A stretch of DNA of 64,000 nt from Halobacillus sp. A5. Lineage in GTDB: Bacteria > Bacillota > Bacilli > Bacillales > Halobacillaceae. The position numbers and the translations under genes were made by a program. Of the stretch, positions 6,641 through 14,303 are shown piece by piece (positions within the stretch are counted from its first letter, which is position 1; each line of letters starts with the position of its first letter). The notes beneath the pieces are model-generated. The model worked only from the letters and a program-made list of their open reading frames with translations. It was not told the origin of the DNA and searched no databases. The DNA is taken from positions 186,001-250,000 of the forward strand of contig NZ_JAIZEO010000005.1 of assembly GCF_024189315.1 (NCBI RefSeq), given 5' to 3'.

Positions 6641-7390
6641 TCAAAGATCTCCATAATCTGCGCCAGCAGATATAGCTGAAGTGCTGTCAACTCCGTTCTC
6701 CCATGAAATGTTAAAGCCACCGCCTGATTTCACATCTACGCTTCCACCTATCCCAGTAATATCAGTGGTGGTTGTGGCATGGTCATACTCTATGCGTACT
6801 TCATCTGTGGTACTAGTACTAAGCCCACCTAAGTATGCTGACATGCTACCGCTTCTTATATCCCTTTCATCAATCCAAAAGGATACTCCCCCGGCACTTT
6901 CTGCAGCTAATTGTACACTGCCATATCTACTACTGCTTATTTCGCTATTCATGTGAGCGTTCTTATCCCCTTGACTATCATACCCATTAAAAATAACTTC
7001 TGTAATTGGCATATCTGTAGTGTTTTCTGTTGTAACACCAATGTGGTCGTATGGGTCACCCACGTCAAATTCATCCCATTCCCAGGAACCCATGTAAACA
7101 TATTGATTAGAATCATTATTATATACAATAGAGTCATTACCAAAGTTAAGTCCAAATATACTCTGAGCTTGGATGGAAGTATCTTGACCTGCTAGCTCAA
7201 GGTTTTTATACTTCTTAACCGTTTTTTCAATAGATTCTTCGTGATCATGAGTTTGCTCGTATTGTTGATGATAGAATTCGATCTGTTCATCTAATGTTGC
7301 TTCCTTATCAGAATTAGCTGACACAGACATAGGTCCCAAAGCTGCAATGGCAACGCTTGCAATTGCAGCTTTCTTAAATATATTTTTCAA
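6641..7390 (-). CDS. Secreted protein of unknown function, 249 aa
   Basis: A classic Sec signal peptide (MKNIFKK, hydrophobic stretch to about residue 23, cleavage near SVSA/N) precedes an acidic mature protein. The second half is rich in Gly, Ser and Thr and looks beta-structured. No family is recognised. The only plausible start is TTG at 7390. The sequence upstream is pyrimidine-rich on this strand and has no ribosome site, and the integrase ATG begins 14 bp away on the other strand. The gene may have lost its promoter and start region in a recombination. Confidence 0.55.
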   Translation of the reverse strand: MKNIFKKAAIASVAIAALGPMSVSANSDKEATLDEQIEFYHQQYEQTHDHEESIEKTVKKYKNLELAGQDTSIQAQSIFGLNFGNDSIVYNNDSNQYVYMGSWEWDEFDVGDPYDHIGVTTENTTDMPITEVIFNGYDSQGDKNAHMNSEISSSRYGSVQLAAESAGGVSFWIDERDIRSGSMSAYLGGLSTSTTDEVRIEYDHATTTTDITGIGGSVDVKSGGGFNISWENGVDSTSAISAGADYGDL

Positions 7391-7404
7391 AAGGAAGTGT
7401 AAGT

Positions 7405-8517
7405 ATGAAAGGTTCTATAAAAAAAGAAGGTAACAGTTGGTATTATATCGTCACCTTAGGTAAAAAAGAGAACGGCAAACAACACCAAAAGAAGAAAAGA
7501 GGTTTCAAAACCAAACGTGAAGCAAGCAAAGCGATGAATGAGGTTCTTTCTCAATACAATAAGGGACTATACGTTGAACCATCCTCCATATTGTATAAAG
7601 ATTTTCTGGATCAGTGGCTAGATGATAAAAAAAGACAAGTCCAAGAAACGACGTATGATTCTTATGTCATCTTAGTAGACGCACATATTGCTCCTCGTCT
7701 AGGTAATATAAAATTATCTCACCTTAAGCCCATTCACATTCAAAATTTTTATAATCACTTATCGAGTGAGAAGGGATTAGCTGGAGCTTCTATCCAAAAA
7801 ATACACACTTTAATTAAGGATTCCCTCAAAAAAGCAGTAAGGTGGGAACTCCTATTTAAAAACCCAATGGATGCTATTGACCGTCCCAAAATTATTAAGC
7901 CGGACGTTGAAGTATGGACTACGGAAGAAGCAAATACATTTATGGCTAAAGCGGAAAATGACCCTTTGTTTATGGCTTTTTATTTAGCTTATACAACAGG
8001 GATGAGGCAAGGTGAGATTTTAGGGCTTCGTTGGAAAGATATTGATTTCGATAAAAAGTTATTAATGATTCGCCAAACATTAGTGCCTGGGGCGAAGAAG
8101 TTAAAATCGGGTGCAAAGTCTAGAGCAGGTACACGGACCATTTCTTTGCCCGACAAAGCCGTTATCAAACTCCAAAAATATAAAAAAAGAATGGACATAG
8201 AAAAGCAGTTAGCAGCTGACATTTTCCAAGATAACGATTTAGTTGTATGTACTGGACTGGGCACACCTATTAACTCTAGCAATTTGCGTCGAACATTTCA
8301 CAGGCTAATTGAGGAAGCCCAGGTGAAACCTATTCGATTTCACGATCTAAGACATACTCATGCTACCGTTTTATTGCTTCAAAACGTCAATCCTAAAATT
8401 GTCTCAGAAAGATTAGGGCATGCAGATGTACGATTAACCTTGGATACGTATAGTCATTTACTACCTAATATGCAATTAGAAGCAGCCTCTAAACTTAATG
8501 AAGTCCTTACAAATTAA
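7405..8517 (+). CDS. int: Site-specific tyrosine recombinase (integrase)
   Basis: The protein has 370 residues. Residues 1-55 are a basic arm-DNA-binding domain of the phage/ICE type, about 60-165 a SAM-like core-binding domain and 170-370 the catalytic domain. Visible catalytic residues are R201 (TGMRQGE), H313 and R316 (FHDLRH), H339 (RLGHA) and Y349 (LDTYSHL). It inserts or excises an element by recombination at the tRNA attachment site. The stop codon lies about 130 bp from the tRNA-Ala 3' end, the usual layout of an integrated element. It is not an integron integrase: it has an arm-binding domain, and no integron-specific insertion is evident. The ATG follows AAGGAAGTG. Confidence 0.93.
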   Translation: MKGSIKKEGNSWYYIVTLGKKENGKQHQKKKRGFKTKREASKAMNEVLSQYNKGLYVEPSSILYKDFLDQWLDDKKRQVQETTYDSYVILVDAHIAPRLGNIKLSHLKPIHIQNFYNHLSSEKGLAGASIQKIHTLIKDSLKKAVRWELLFKNPMDAIDRPKIIKPDVEVWTTEEANTFMAKAENDPLFMAFYLAYTTGMRQGEILGLRWKDIDFDKKLLMIRQTLVPGAKKLKSGAKSRAGTRTISLPDKAVIKLQKYKKRMDIEKQLAADIFQDNDLVVCTGLGTPINSSNLRRTFHRLIEEAQVKPIRFHDLRHTHATVLLLQNVNPKIVSERLGHADVRLTLDTYSHLLPNMQLEAASKLNEVLTN

Positions 8518-8540
8518 GCCTGAAAATTAAGCGTGAAAAA

Positions 8541-8562
8541 AATATGACCAAAATATGACCAA
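8541..8562 (+). repeat. Tandem 11-bp arm-type repeats near attachment site
   Basis: Two direct copies of AATATGACCAA abut at 8541-8551 and 8552-8562, between the integrase stop and the tRNA. Such short direct repeats next to int are typical arm sites bound by the integrase N-terminal domain. Confidence 0.6.
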
Positions 8563-8613
8563 AACGCAATTTTCCACCTTTTCAGGTCCGAAAAAAGGAA
8601 TTTAAAAACAAGA

Positions 8614-8638
8614 AAAACCCTTATATATCAAGGGTTTT
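8614..8638 (+). terminator. Hairpin after int, next to the tRNA
   Basis: AAAACCCTT (8614-8622) and AAGGGTTTT (8630-8638) form a short stem. It may terminate int and tRNA transcription, or be part of the attachment region. Confidence 0.5.
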
Positions 8639-8645
8639 GGAGTAG

Positions 8646-8718
8646 TGGAGCATAGCGGGCTCGAACCGCTGACCTCTACACTGCCAGTGTAGCGCTCTCC
8701 CAGCTGAGCTAATGCCCC
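8646..8718 (-). tRNA. tRNA-Ala (anticodon GGC); island attachment site
   Basis: The minus strand folds into a cloverleaf. The acceptor GGGGCAT pairs with ATGCTCC, the anticodon stem CTACA/TGTAG carries the loop CTGGCAG (anticodon GGC), and the T-loop is GGTTCGAGCCC-like. The discriminator is A and CCA is not encoded. Its 3' end faces the integrase, so the foreign element begins at this end and extends leftward. No second copy of the tRNA 3' end occurs in the window, so the other island end lies outside it. Confidence 0.95.
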
Positions 8719-8868
8719 GTATATTTTTCTCGACAAGAATTATTATATAATAACTCCTCTTAAAATATCAAGGAAAAAATTCGTTCTTTTTTACAATATC
8801 TCATTTCGATTACATCCGTTCAGGCTATTTTCATAACGGGAAACTCATGCACTAAGGACGCGGATCTT

Positions 8869-9178
8869 ATGAAACCTAAATTTAAAGTTTTTCACGATGA
8901 CGAACATTTGAGTGAATCTATTGAGAATATCCGTAAAGATGGAGTAAATGATGACGACATTTACATCCTGGCTCACGATAACGACCATGTGAGACATAGT
9001 AAAAGAAACGGGTCTTGGTACAGCGACAAAAAACATTTTCAGAGGAAAAGATGATAAATTAATATCAAAAATGAAAGAAATAGGTTTTGAACAGGATAAA
9101 GCGCAAAGTCTGGAAAAAGAATTGGATAAAGGAAAATCCTTGTTAATTGTAACCAATCATGATCACGTAAATTTCTAA
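8869..9178 (+). pseudogene. Frameshifted YflT-type general stress protein
   Basis: The first frame (8869 to a TGA at 9052-9054) begins MKPKFKVFHDDEHLSESIEN, the start of a YflT-domain stress protein. About 8990 the homology moves to the +1 frame, where GLGTATKNIF and a lysine-rich helical C-terminus run to TAA at 9176-9178. Joined, the two parts give a normal protein of about 100 residues. It is a recent frameshift or a sequencing error. It lies just outside the island on the chromosomal side of the tRNA. Confidence 0.7.
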
Positions 9179-9220
9179 TGGCCTTAAATTATAGACCATT
9201 TCTTCTTTTACCACAAAAGA

Positions 9221-9264
9221 ACCTATCTTTTCGCCTTACATGTATGTAAGGCGAAAAGATAGGT
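9221..9264. terminator. Bidirectional terminator, end of trp operon
   Basis: There is a perfect 20-bp inverted repeat (ACCTATCTTTTCGCCTTACA, TGTA loop). It lies between the convergent yflT-like and trpG genes and can serve both. Confidence 0.85.
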
Positions 9265-9275
9265 CCACTCTCTAA

Positions 9276-9869
9276 CTACTCGGCTACAGCTTCTTTTTCT
9301 TCCTTCAGCTGATCCACTAAATTTTTTAACAGCTGCATGCCGTCATTTGTCCCGATGGATTCAGGATGAAACTGCACGCCTTCAATTGGGTATTCTAGGT
9401 GGCGGATGCCCATGATTTCTCCTTCTACGGTGGCTGCTGTGATTTCAAAGCACTCCGGAACGTCCTCTTTGTCGACGATTAGAGAATGATATCGCATTGC
9501 TTCCATGGGATTATTCAAATCTTTGTAAATCGAACGGCCGTCATGAAAGATTTCCGAACTTTTGCCGTGCATCAGGCGGTCGGCACGTACGACTCTGCCT
9601 CCGAATACCTGCGCAATGGATTGATGTCCCAGGCAGACGCCAAACATCGGAATACTTGTCTTATATCGATCAATCACATCGAGCGTTATTCCTGTTTCAT
9701 CCGGGGAACATGGCCCCGGTGAAAGAAACAGGAGATCCGGCTGCAGCTCGTCGATCTCTTCAAATGTTACTTCATCGTTTCTTCTTACGATCACTTCTTC
9801 TCCCAGCTCCCCTAAGTACTGGACAAGGTTGTAAGTGAATGAATCGTAGTGGTCGATCATATAAATCAC
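9276..9869 (-). CDS. trpG: Anthranilate/aminodeoxychorismate synthase glutaminase
   Basis: This is a class I glutamine amidotransferase of 197 residues. The nucleophile is C79 in FGVCLGHQ, the oxyanion motif is SPGPCSP, and H168 and E170 lie in QFHPES. It supplies ammonia to TrpE for anthranilate and, in Bacillus, also to PabB for folate. It is the last gene of the trp operon, 26 bp after trpA, whereas B. subtilis keeps it in the folate operon. It starts with GTG (9869) after AGAGGAGCTGAGCAGA; this ribosome site is made of GAG/TAG triplets (see the regulatory entry). An ATG three codons on is an alternative start. Confidence 0.9.
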   Translation of the reverse strand: MIYMIDHYDSFTYNLVQYLGELGEEVIVRRNDEVTFEEIDELQPDLLFLSPGPCSPDETGITLDVIDRYKTSIPMFGVCLGHQSIAQVFGGRVVRADRLMHGKSSEIFHDGRSIYKDLNNPMEAMRYHSLIVDKEDVPECFEITAATVEGEIMGIRHLEYPIEGVQFHPESIGTNDGMQLLKNLVDQLKEEKEAVAE

Positions 9870-9889
9870 TCTGCTCAGCTCCTCTACTC
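9867..9889 (-). promoter_or_regulatory. Possible TRAP target over the trpG start
   Basis: The minus strand reads GAGTAGAGGAGCTGAGCAGA then GTG. GAG or TAG triplets lie at 9887-9889, 9884-9886, 9879-9881, 9874-9876 and 9869-9871; the last four are spaced by two bases. They cover the ribosome site and start codon. In B. subtilis, TRAP represses trpG translation at such a site. Only four or five triplets are clear here, against 9-11 in proven targets. Confidence 0.5.
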
Positions 9890-9894
9890 TTGAT

Positions 9895-10695
9895 TCATTT
9901 TACGAGTTCATGAATCTCCTTATAAAAACGTTCGAGTGCTTCCTCTTCTTTTCCATTTTCAAACGCTTCCAGCTCACCTTCAATTAATCGGATAATTTTA
10001 CTTCCGATGATGACGCCGTCGGAATGCTCTCTCACTAACTGCACGTCATCGTTTGTTGAAACGCCGAATCCCACAGCTACCGGCACCTTACTGTGTTCTT
10101 TTACTTTTTTAATAAACGATAAGGTTTCAGCGGACATTTGATTGCTTCCGCCTGTAACGCCTAATGTAGAAACACAGTATAGAAATCCTTTGGCGTGCTC
10201 GGCTATCTGCTTGATCCGCTTATCGGAGTTAGGCGCAACTAGTGAAATAAACTCGACTTCTTTATCTTCAGCCAGCCCGCGAATTTCTTCGCTTTCCTCA
10301 TATGGAAGGTCAGGGATCAACACACCCTCTGCTCCATTTTCCTCAAGCATTTCAAAGAAACGGTTATAGCCCAGCTGCAGCACGGGGTTATAATACGTGA
10401 AAATGACTACTGGGATCTTCACTCCCGCTTCACGCAGCTTCGGCACAAGATCAATAGCTTTCGTCAGCGACATTTCCTGCTTCAGTGCACGCTGAGCGGC
10501 TCTTTGAATGGTAGGGCCGTCAGCCAGCGGATCGGAATAAGGCACACCTAGTTCAAGAATGTCTGCACCAGCTTCCTGCAGCTTCAGCGCAAATTGGATC
10601 GTTAATTCAGGAGTAGGGTCGCCCGCTACAACAAACGGGATGAACAAGTCTTCTGTTTTCGTCAGCTTCCCTTGAAAGGATGTTTGTGTGAGCAT
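9895..10695 (-). CDS. trpA: Tryptophan synthase alpha chain
   Basis: A 266-residue TIM-barrel enzyme that cleaves indole-3-glycerol phosphate to indole and passes it through the tunnel to TrpB. Visible signatures are the catalytic Glu in LELGVPYSDPLADGPTIQ, PDLPYEE and the phosphate-binding GFGVS near the C-terminus. The start chosen is the ATG at 10695 after GAGGAGGGG. The upstream start at 10713 would overlap trpB and lacks such a site. It lies one base after the trpB stop, so translation is probably coupled. Confidence 0.95.
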   Translation of the reverse strand: MLTQTSFQGKLTKTEDLFIPFVVAGDPTPELTIQFALKLQEAGADILELGVPYSDPLADGPTIQRAAQRALKQEMSLTKAIDLVPKLREAGVKIPVVIFTYYNPVLQLGYNRFFEMLEENGAEGVLIPDLPYEESEEIRGLAEDKEVEFISLVAPNSDKRIKQIAEHAKGFLYCVSTLGVTGGSNQMSAETLSFIKKVKEHSKVPVAVGFGVSTNDDVQLVREHSDGVIIGSKIIRLIEGELEAFENGKEEEALERFYKEIHELVK

Positions 10696-10696
10696 A

Positions 10697-11890
10697 TTAG
10701 TTCCCCTCCTCAAAGTGTTCCATCAATGTCGCCATGTCTTTATCCCCGCGTCCTGATAAGTTAATTAAAATGGTTTGCTCAGGCGACATCTCCGCAGCTT
10801 CTTTGAAGGCCTGCGCTAAAGCGTGAGCACTCTCAATCGCCGGGATGATTCCTTCCTGCCGGGTTAGAACTTTTAATGCATCCAGGGCTTCTTCATCAGT
10901 AATGGACTCGTAGCGGACCTGCTTAGTTTGGAAAAGGTGGGCGTGTTCCGGGCCGATTCCAGGGTAGTCCAATCCTGCAGAAATGGAGTAAGGTTCGGTA
11001 ATCTGTCCATTTACATCCTGCATTAAATAGGTCATTGACCCGTGAATCACTCCCGGCGTTCCTTTTGTTAAAGTAGCTGCGTGTTCCGGTGTGTCGATGC
11101 CTTTCCCGGCAGCTTCTACACCGATCAACTCAGGTGCGTCACCTAAAAATGGATAGAAGATTCCCATCGCATTGCTGCCTCCGCCTACGCAGGCGTAAAT
11201 GCGGTCAGGAAGTTCTTTTTCCACCTCTAAAAACTGTTTCTTCGACTCGTCCCCAATCACACGCTGGAAATCACGAACCATACGAGGGTAAGGGTGAGGT
11301 CCGACCACGGATCCGATTAGATAAAAGTGGTCTTCACAATTCGCTACCCAGTAACGTATGGCTTCGTTTGTAGCATCCTTTAACGTGCCGTTACCGCTTG
11401 ATACCGAGACGACTTCTGCACCTAACAGCTTCATACGGAAGACGTTTAATTCCTGGCGGCGGATATCTTCTTCACCCATAAACACTTTACATTCAAGCCC
11501 AAACTTAGCAGCCACAGTTGCTGAGGCTACCCCGTGCTGGCCGGCACCGGTTTCGGCAATGATTTTCTTTTTGCCCATCCGCTTAGCCAGAAGCCCCTGG
11601 CCGATTGCATTGTTAAGCTTATGGGCTCCTGTATGGTTTAAATCTTCGCGTTTCAAATAAATCTTTGCGCCTCCAAGATGTTCGCTCAGCTGATCTGCAT
11701 AGCTTAATGATGTCGGGCGGCCCGCGTACTCTTTTAGAACATGATGGTATTCATCTAAAAATGCTTGATCGTTCATTGCTTCATCAAGAGCTTCTTCTAA
11801 TTCCTGCAGCGGACCCATTAACGTTTCTGGAACATATTTACCGCCGAAATCTCCGAAGCGTCCTTTCATATCAGGAAAAGCTTGTAACAT
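10697..11890 (-). CDS. trpB: Tryptophan synthase beta chain
   Basis: A 397-residue PLP enzyme that condenses indole and serine to tryptophan. K91 in HTGAHKLNN binds [11 protein letters not shown] lies in the substrate loop and the phosphate-binding GGGSNA motif is present. The length is normal for TrpB1. The ATG follows GAAAGAGGTGGGCCGAC. The start overlaps the end of trpF by 20 bp, consistent with one polycistronic message. Confidence 0.97.
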   Translation of the reverse strand: MLQAFPDMKGRFGDFGGKYVPETLMGPLQELEEALDEAMNDQAFLDEYHHVLKEYAGRPTSLSYADQLSEHLGGAKIYLKREDLNHTGAHKLNNAIGQGLLAKRMGKKKIIAETGAGQHGVASATVAAKFGLECKVFMGEEDIRRQELNVFRMKLLGAEVVSVSSGNGTLKDATNEAIRYWVANCEDHFYLIGSVVGPHPYPRMVRDFQRVIGDESKKQFLEVEKELPDRIYACVGGGSNAMGIFYPFLGDAPELIGVEAAGKGIDTPEHAATLTKGTPGVIHGSMTYLMQDVNGQITEPYSISAGLDYPGIGPEHAHLFQTKQVRYESITDEEALDALKVLTRQEGIIPAIESAHALAQAFKEAAEMSPEQTILINLSGRGDKDMATLMEHFEEGN

Positions 11891-12527
11891 GTCGGCCCAC
11901 CTCTTTCATGATTGCTTGTATTTTATATATATCTTTCTGTTCATTTGTTTCAATACCGCTGGAAATGTCGATGCCTTCAGGCTCATGATCAAGGAGCTGC
12001 TCCACATTATCAGGCGTGATTCCTCCCGCTATAAAGCAGGATACATTCTGTTCGTTAGCAACGCGGACATACTCCTCAACTGTACTCCAGTCAAAGCTTA
12101 CACCTGTTCCTCCGTGTGCGCCTTTTACTTTGGAGTCGATCACATAGCCATCTGCTACTCCTTTAAAGATTTCCATCTGCTGCATAGCATTATCGCTGTG
12201 ATGAACAACTTTCCATACAGGCAGACCGAACGCTTCTTTAATCTTCAGAATTTCTGACACTGTTTCGCTGCCGTGAAGCTGAATTACATCTAACGAAACA
12301 AATGTAAGCACTTCTTCCAATTGTTCCATCGTCGGGTTGACGAATACACCGACCAGCTTCTGCTGCGGCTTCGTGCGCCGTACCCACTGCCCTACACGTT
12401 CAGGACGGACATAACGCTTTGTTTTTCTTACAAAAATAAAGCCAAGATGGGTCGCATTGGAATTGGCACTCTTCTCCACATCACTCGCCGAGCGATTACC
12501 GCATAGCTTCACTAAAGGTTCACGCAT
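11871..12527 (-). CDS. trpF: Phosphoribosylanthranilate isomerase
   Basis: A 218-residue TIM-barrel enzyme that converts phosphoribosylanthranilate to CdRP. The conserved VKLCGNRS opening supplies the catalytic Cys, IQLHGSE follows, and the catalytic Asp region is [21 protein letters not shown] and DISSGIE form the C-terminal phosphate site. Its ATG overlaps the trpC stop as TAATG, so coupling is likely. Confidence 0.95.
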   Translation of the reverse strand: MREPLVKLCGNRSASDVEKSANSNATHLGFIFVRKTKRYVRPERVGQWVRRTKPQQKLVGVFVNPTMEQLEEVLTFVSLDVIQLHGSETVSEILKIKEAFGLPVWKVVHHSDNAMQQMEIFKGVADGYVIDSKVKGAHGGTGVSFDWSTVEEYVRVANEQNVSCFIAGGITPDNVEQLLDHEPEGIDISSGIETNEQKDIYKIQAIMKEVGRHVTSFS

Positions 12528-13288
12528 TAGACGTTCACCCCGTTCACTAAATCCTTCACCGCTTTTTTTATATTAGTCTGCCGCATTAGAGACTCGCCGA
12601 CTAAGACGGCCTGCGCTCCGTAGCTTACAACTTTTTCAATATCTTCATACGTAAATATGCCGCTTTCCGAGACGAGCAGAGATTCTTCTGGAGCTAAACG
12701 CGCCATTCGTTTCGTCTGCTCAAGCTTAGTTTCAAACGTGTGAAGATTGCGGTTATTAATTCCTAATACTTCAGGAGTGAATTCACTGAGAACACCTTCT
12801 AATACGTCTTCGCTGTGCACTTCCACAAGTACTTCAAGTCCAGACTCATACGCCTGTAAATACAATTCATGCAGCTTCTTCGGTTCCAATGCTTCTCCTA
12901 TTAGAAGAATGGCATCAGCCCCCATCAGACTGCTTTCTTCAACCTGCAAAGGATCGATGATGAAATCTTTACGCATAACTGGCACCTGCACAAACTTTTT
13001 AATGTCAGTTAAAAAGTCGCGGTGCCCCTGAAAGAAATGCTGATCCGTTAAAACTGAAATCGCTTCTGCACCTGCATCGTTATATTGTTTACCCACCATT
13101 ACATGGTTAAAGTCGTCGCGGATAATTCCTTTTGAAGGGGAAGCTTTTTTCACTTCAGCAATTAACCCTGCTTTATTCGGGGAATTACGTAAAGAGTCAG
13201 CAAAAGAATAGTGATCTACTTCAGCCGCTTCTGGTAAATAAAGTCGTTCGATTTCCTGCTGTTTTATCGCTAGGATGGTATCAAGCAT
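12527..13288 (-). CDS. trpC: Indole-3-glycerol phosphate synthase
   Basis: A 253-residue enzyme that closes the indole ring from CdRP. Diagnostic motifs are EVKKASPSKG, VPVMRKDF with the catalytic Lys, LLVSESGI and VLVGESLM. The ATG at 13288 follows GGGAGCGACGTCAG and gives a normal N-terminus (MLDTILAIKQQE). A longer upstream frame to 13405 lies inside trpD and is not used. It overlaps trpD by 8 bp. Confidence 0.95.
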   Translation of the reverse strand: MLDTILAIKQQEIERLYLPEAAEVDHYSFADSLRNSPNKAGLIAEVKKASPSKGIIRDDFNHVMVGKQYNDAGAEAISVLTDQHFFQGHRDFLTDIKKFVQVPVMRKDFIIDPLQVEESSLMGADAILLIGEALEPKKLHELYLQAYESGLEVLVEVHSEDVLEGVLSEFTPEVLGINNRNLHTFETKLEQTKRMARLAPEESLLVSESGIFTYEDIEKVVSYGAQAVLVGESLMRQTNIKKAVKDLVNGVNV

Positions 13289-14303
13289 ACTGACGTCGCT
13301 CCCTTTCTTCCTGAATCGATGTGAAATAATTATACACTCTGCCGCTTTCAATTGCCTGTTGAACAAGTTGTACGCCTTCACGCAGGTCTTTGGCTTTACC
13401 TGCAATATATAATCCGGCTGCCGCGTTCATCTTTACAATGGTCAAAGCACTCTCGTTTGCAGAGCCCTGCAGCACCTGCTCGATGATTTGAGCACTCTCA
13501 TTCGTCGTATTAATTTGGATATCCTCAAGCTTTCCGCTTTTCAGCCCCAGATCCTCCGGGGTAAGCGTAAAGCGGGTAATTTCACCGTCTTTCAGCTCAA
13601 CTATATCAGTTTCCCCTGTCATTGTGATCTCATCGAGTCCATCATGTCCGGTCACAAGCAGAACGTGCTTTGATCCCAGCTTGTTCAGCGTTTCTGCCAT
13701 TTTCTCGGCATAGGCTGTATCATAAATTCCGATAAGCTGGCGTTTGGCGTTCGCAGGGTTTGACATAGGACCCAATAAATTAAACACCGTACGGAAGCCT
13801 AGTTCCTGACGGGCGGGTCCGGCATGCTTCATCGCCTGATGATAATTAGGCGCAAACATAAAGGTCATCCCTTTTTCGGCAATCGCTTTTGCACCTTCTG
13901 CCGGGGTGGTATCAATCGGGACTCCTAATGTTTCCAGCACATCTGCACTTCCGCTTTTTGAAGAAACTTTACGGTTGCCGTGCTTGGCGACTTTAACATC
14001 CATGGAAGCTAGTATTAAAGATACAGCAGTGGAAATGTTAAAGGTTGAACTTCCGTCTCCGCCTGTTCCGCACGTATCGACTATATCTTCATGAGCAACG
14101 TCCAGCTTTGTCATGTTCGCCCGCATAGCACGAACAAATCCTGTCATTTCTTCTACCGTTTCCCCGCGATGACGAATGACAGATAATAAACTCATCAACT
14201 GTCCTGTTGTTACGTTGCCCTGCATGATTTCATTCATTACTTTATACGCTTCTTCTTCGGTTAATGTTTTGCCCTCTACAACTTCACTTAAAATGTTTTT
14301 CAT
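13281..14303 (-). CDS. trpD: Anthranilate phosphoribosyltransferase
   Basis: A 340-residue enzyme that transfers phosphoribose from PRPP to anthranilate. Motifs are DTCGTGGDGSSTFNIS for the PRPP pyrophosphate, KHGNRKVSSKSGSADVLE, FAPNYHQAMKH and FNLLGPMSNP. There is no fusion to TrpG. The start overlaps the trpE stop by 4 bp (ATGA type). Confidence 0.97.
   Translation of the reverse strand: MKNILSEVVEGKTLTEEEAYKVMNEIMQGNVTTGQLMSLLSVIRHRGETVEEMTGFVRAMRANMTKLDVAHEDIVDTCGTGGDGSSTFNISTAVSLILASMDVKVAKHGNRKVSSKSGSADVLETLGVPIDTTPAEGAKAIAEKGMTFMFAPNYHQAMKHAGPARQELGFRTVFNLLGPMSNPANAKRQLIGIYDTAYAEKMAETLNKLGSKHVLLVTGHDGLDEITMTGETDIVELKDGEITRFTLTPEDLGLKSGKLEDIQINTTNESAQIIEQVLQGSANESALTIVKMNAAAGLYIAGKAKDLREGVQLVQQAIESGRVYNYFTSIQEERERRQYA

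Noticed and set aside
6911-7195. Frames antisense to the secreted-protein gene
   Set aside because: The minus-strand gene has a signal peptide and better coding character; the plus-strand frames have no ribosome site.
13289-13405. N-terminal extension of trpC
   Set aside because: It lies in trpD in another frame, and the ATG at 13288 has a clear ribosome site and a normal family start.
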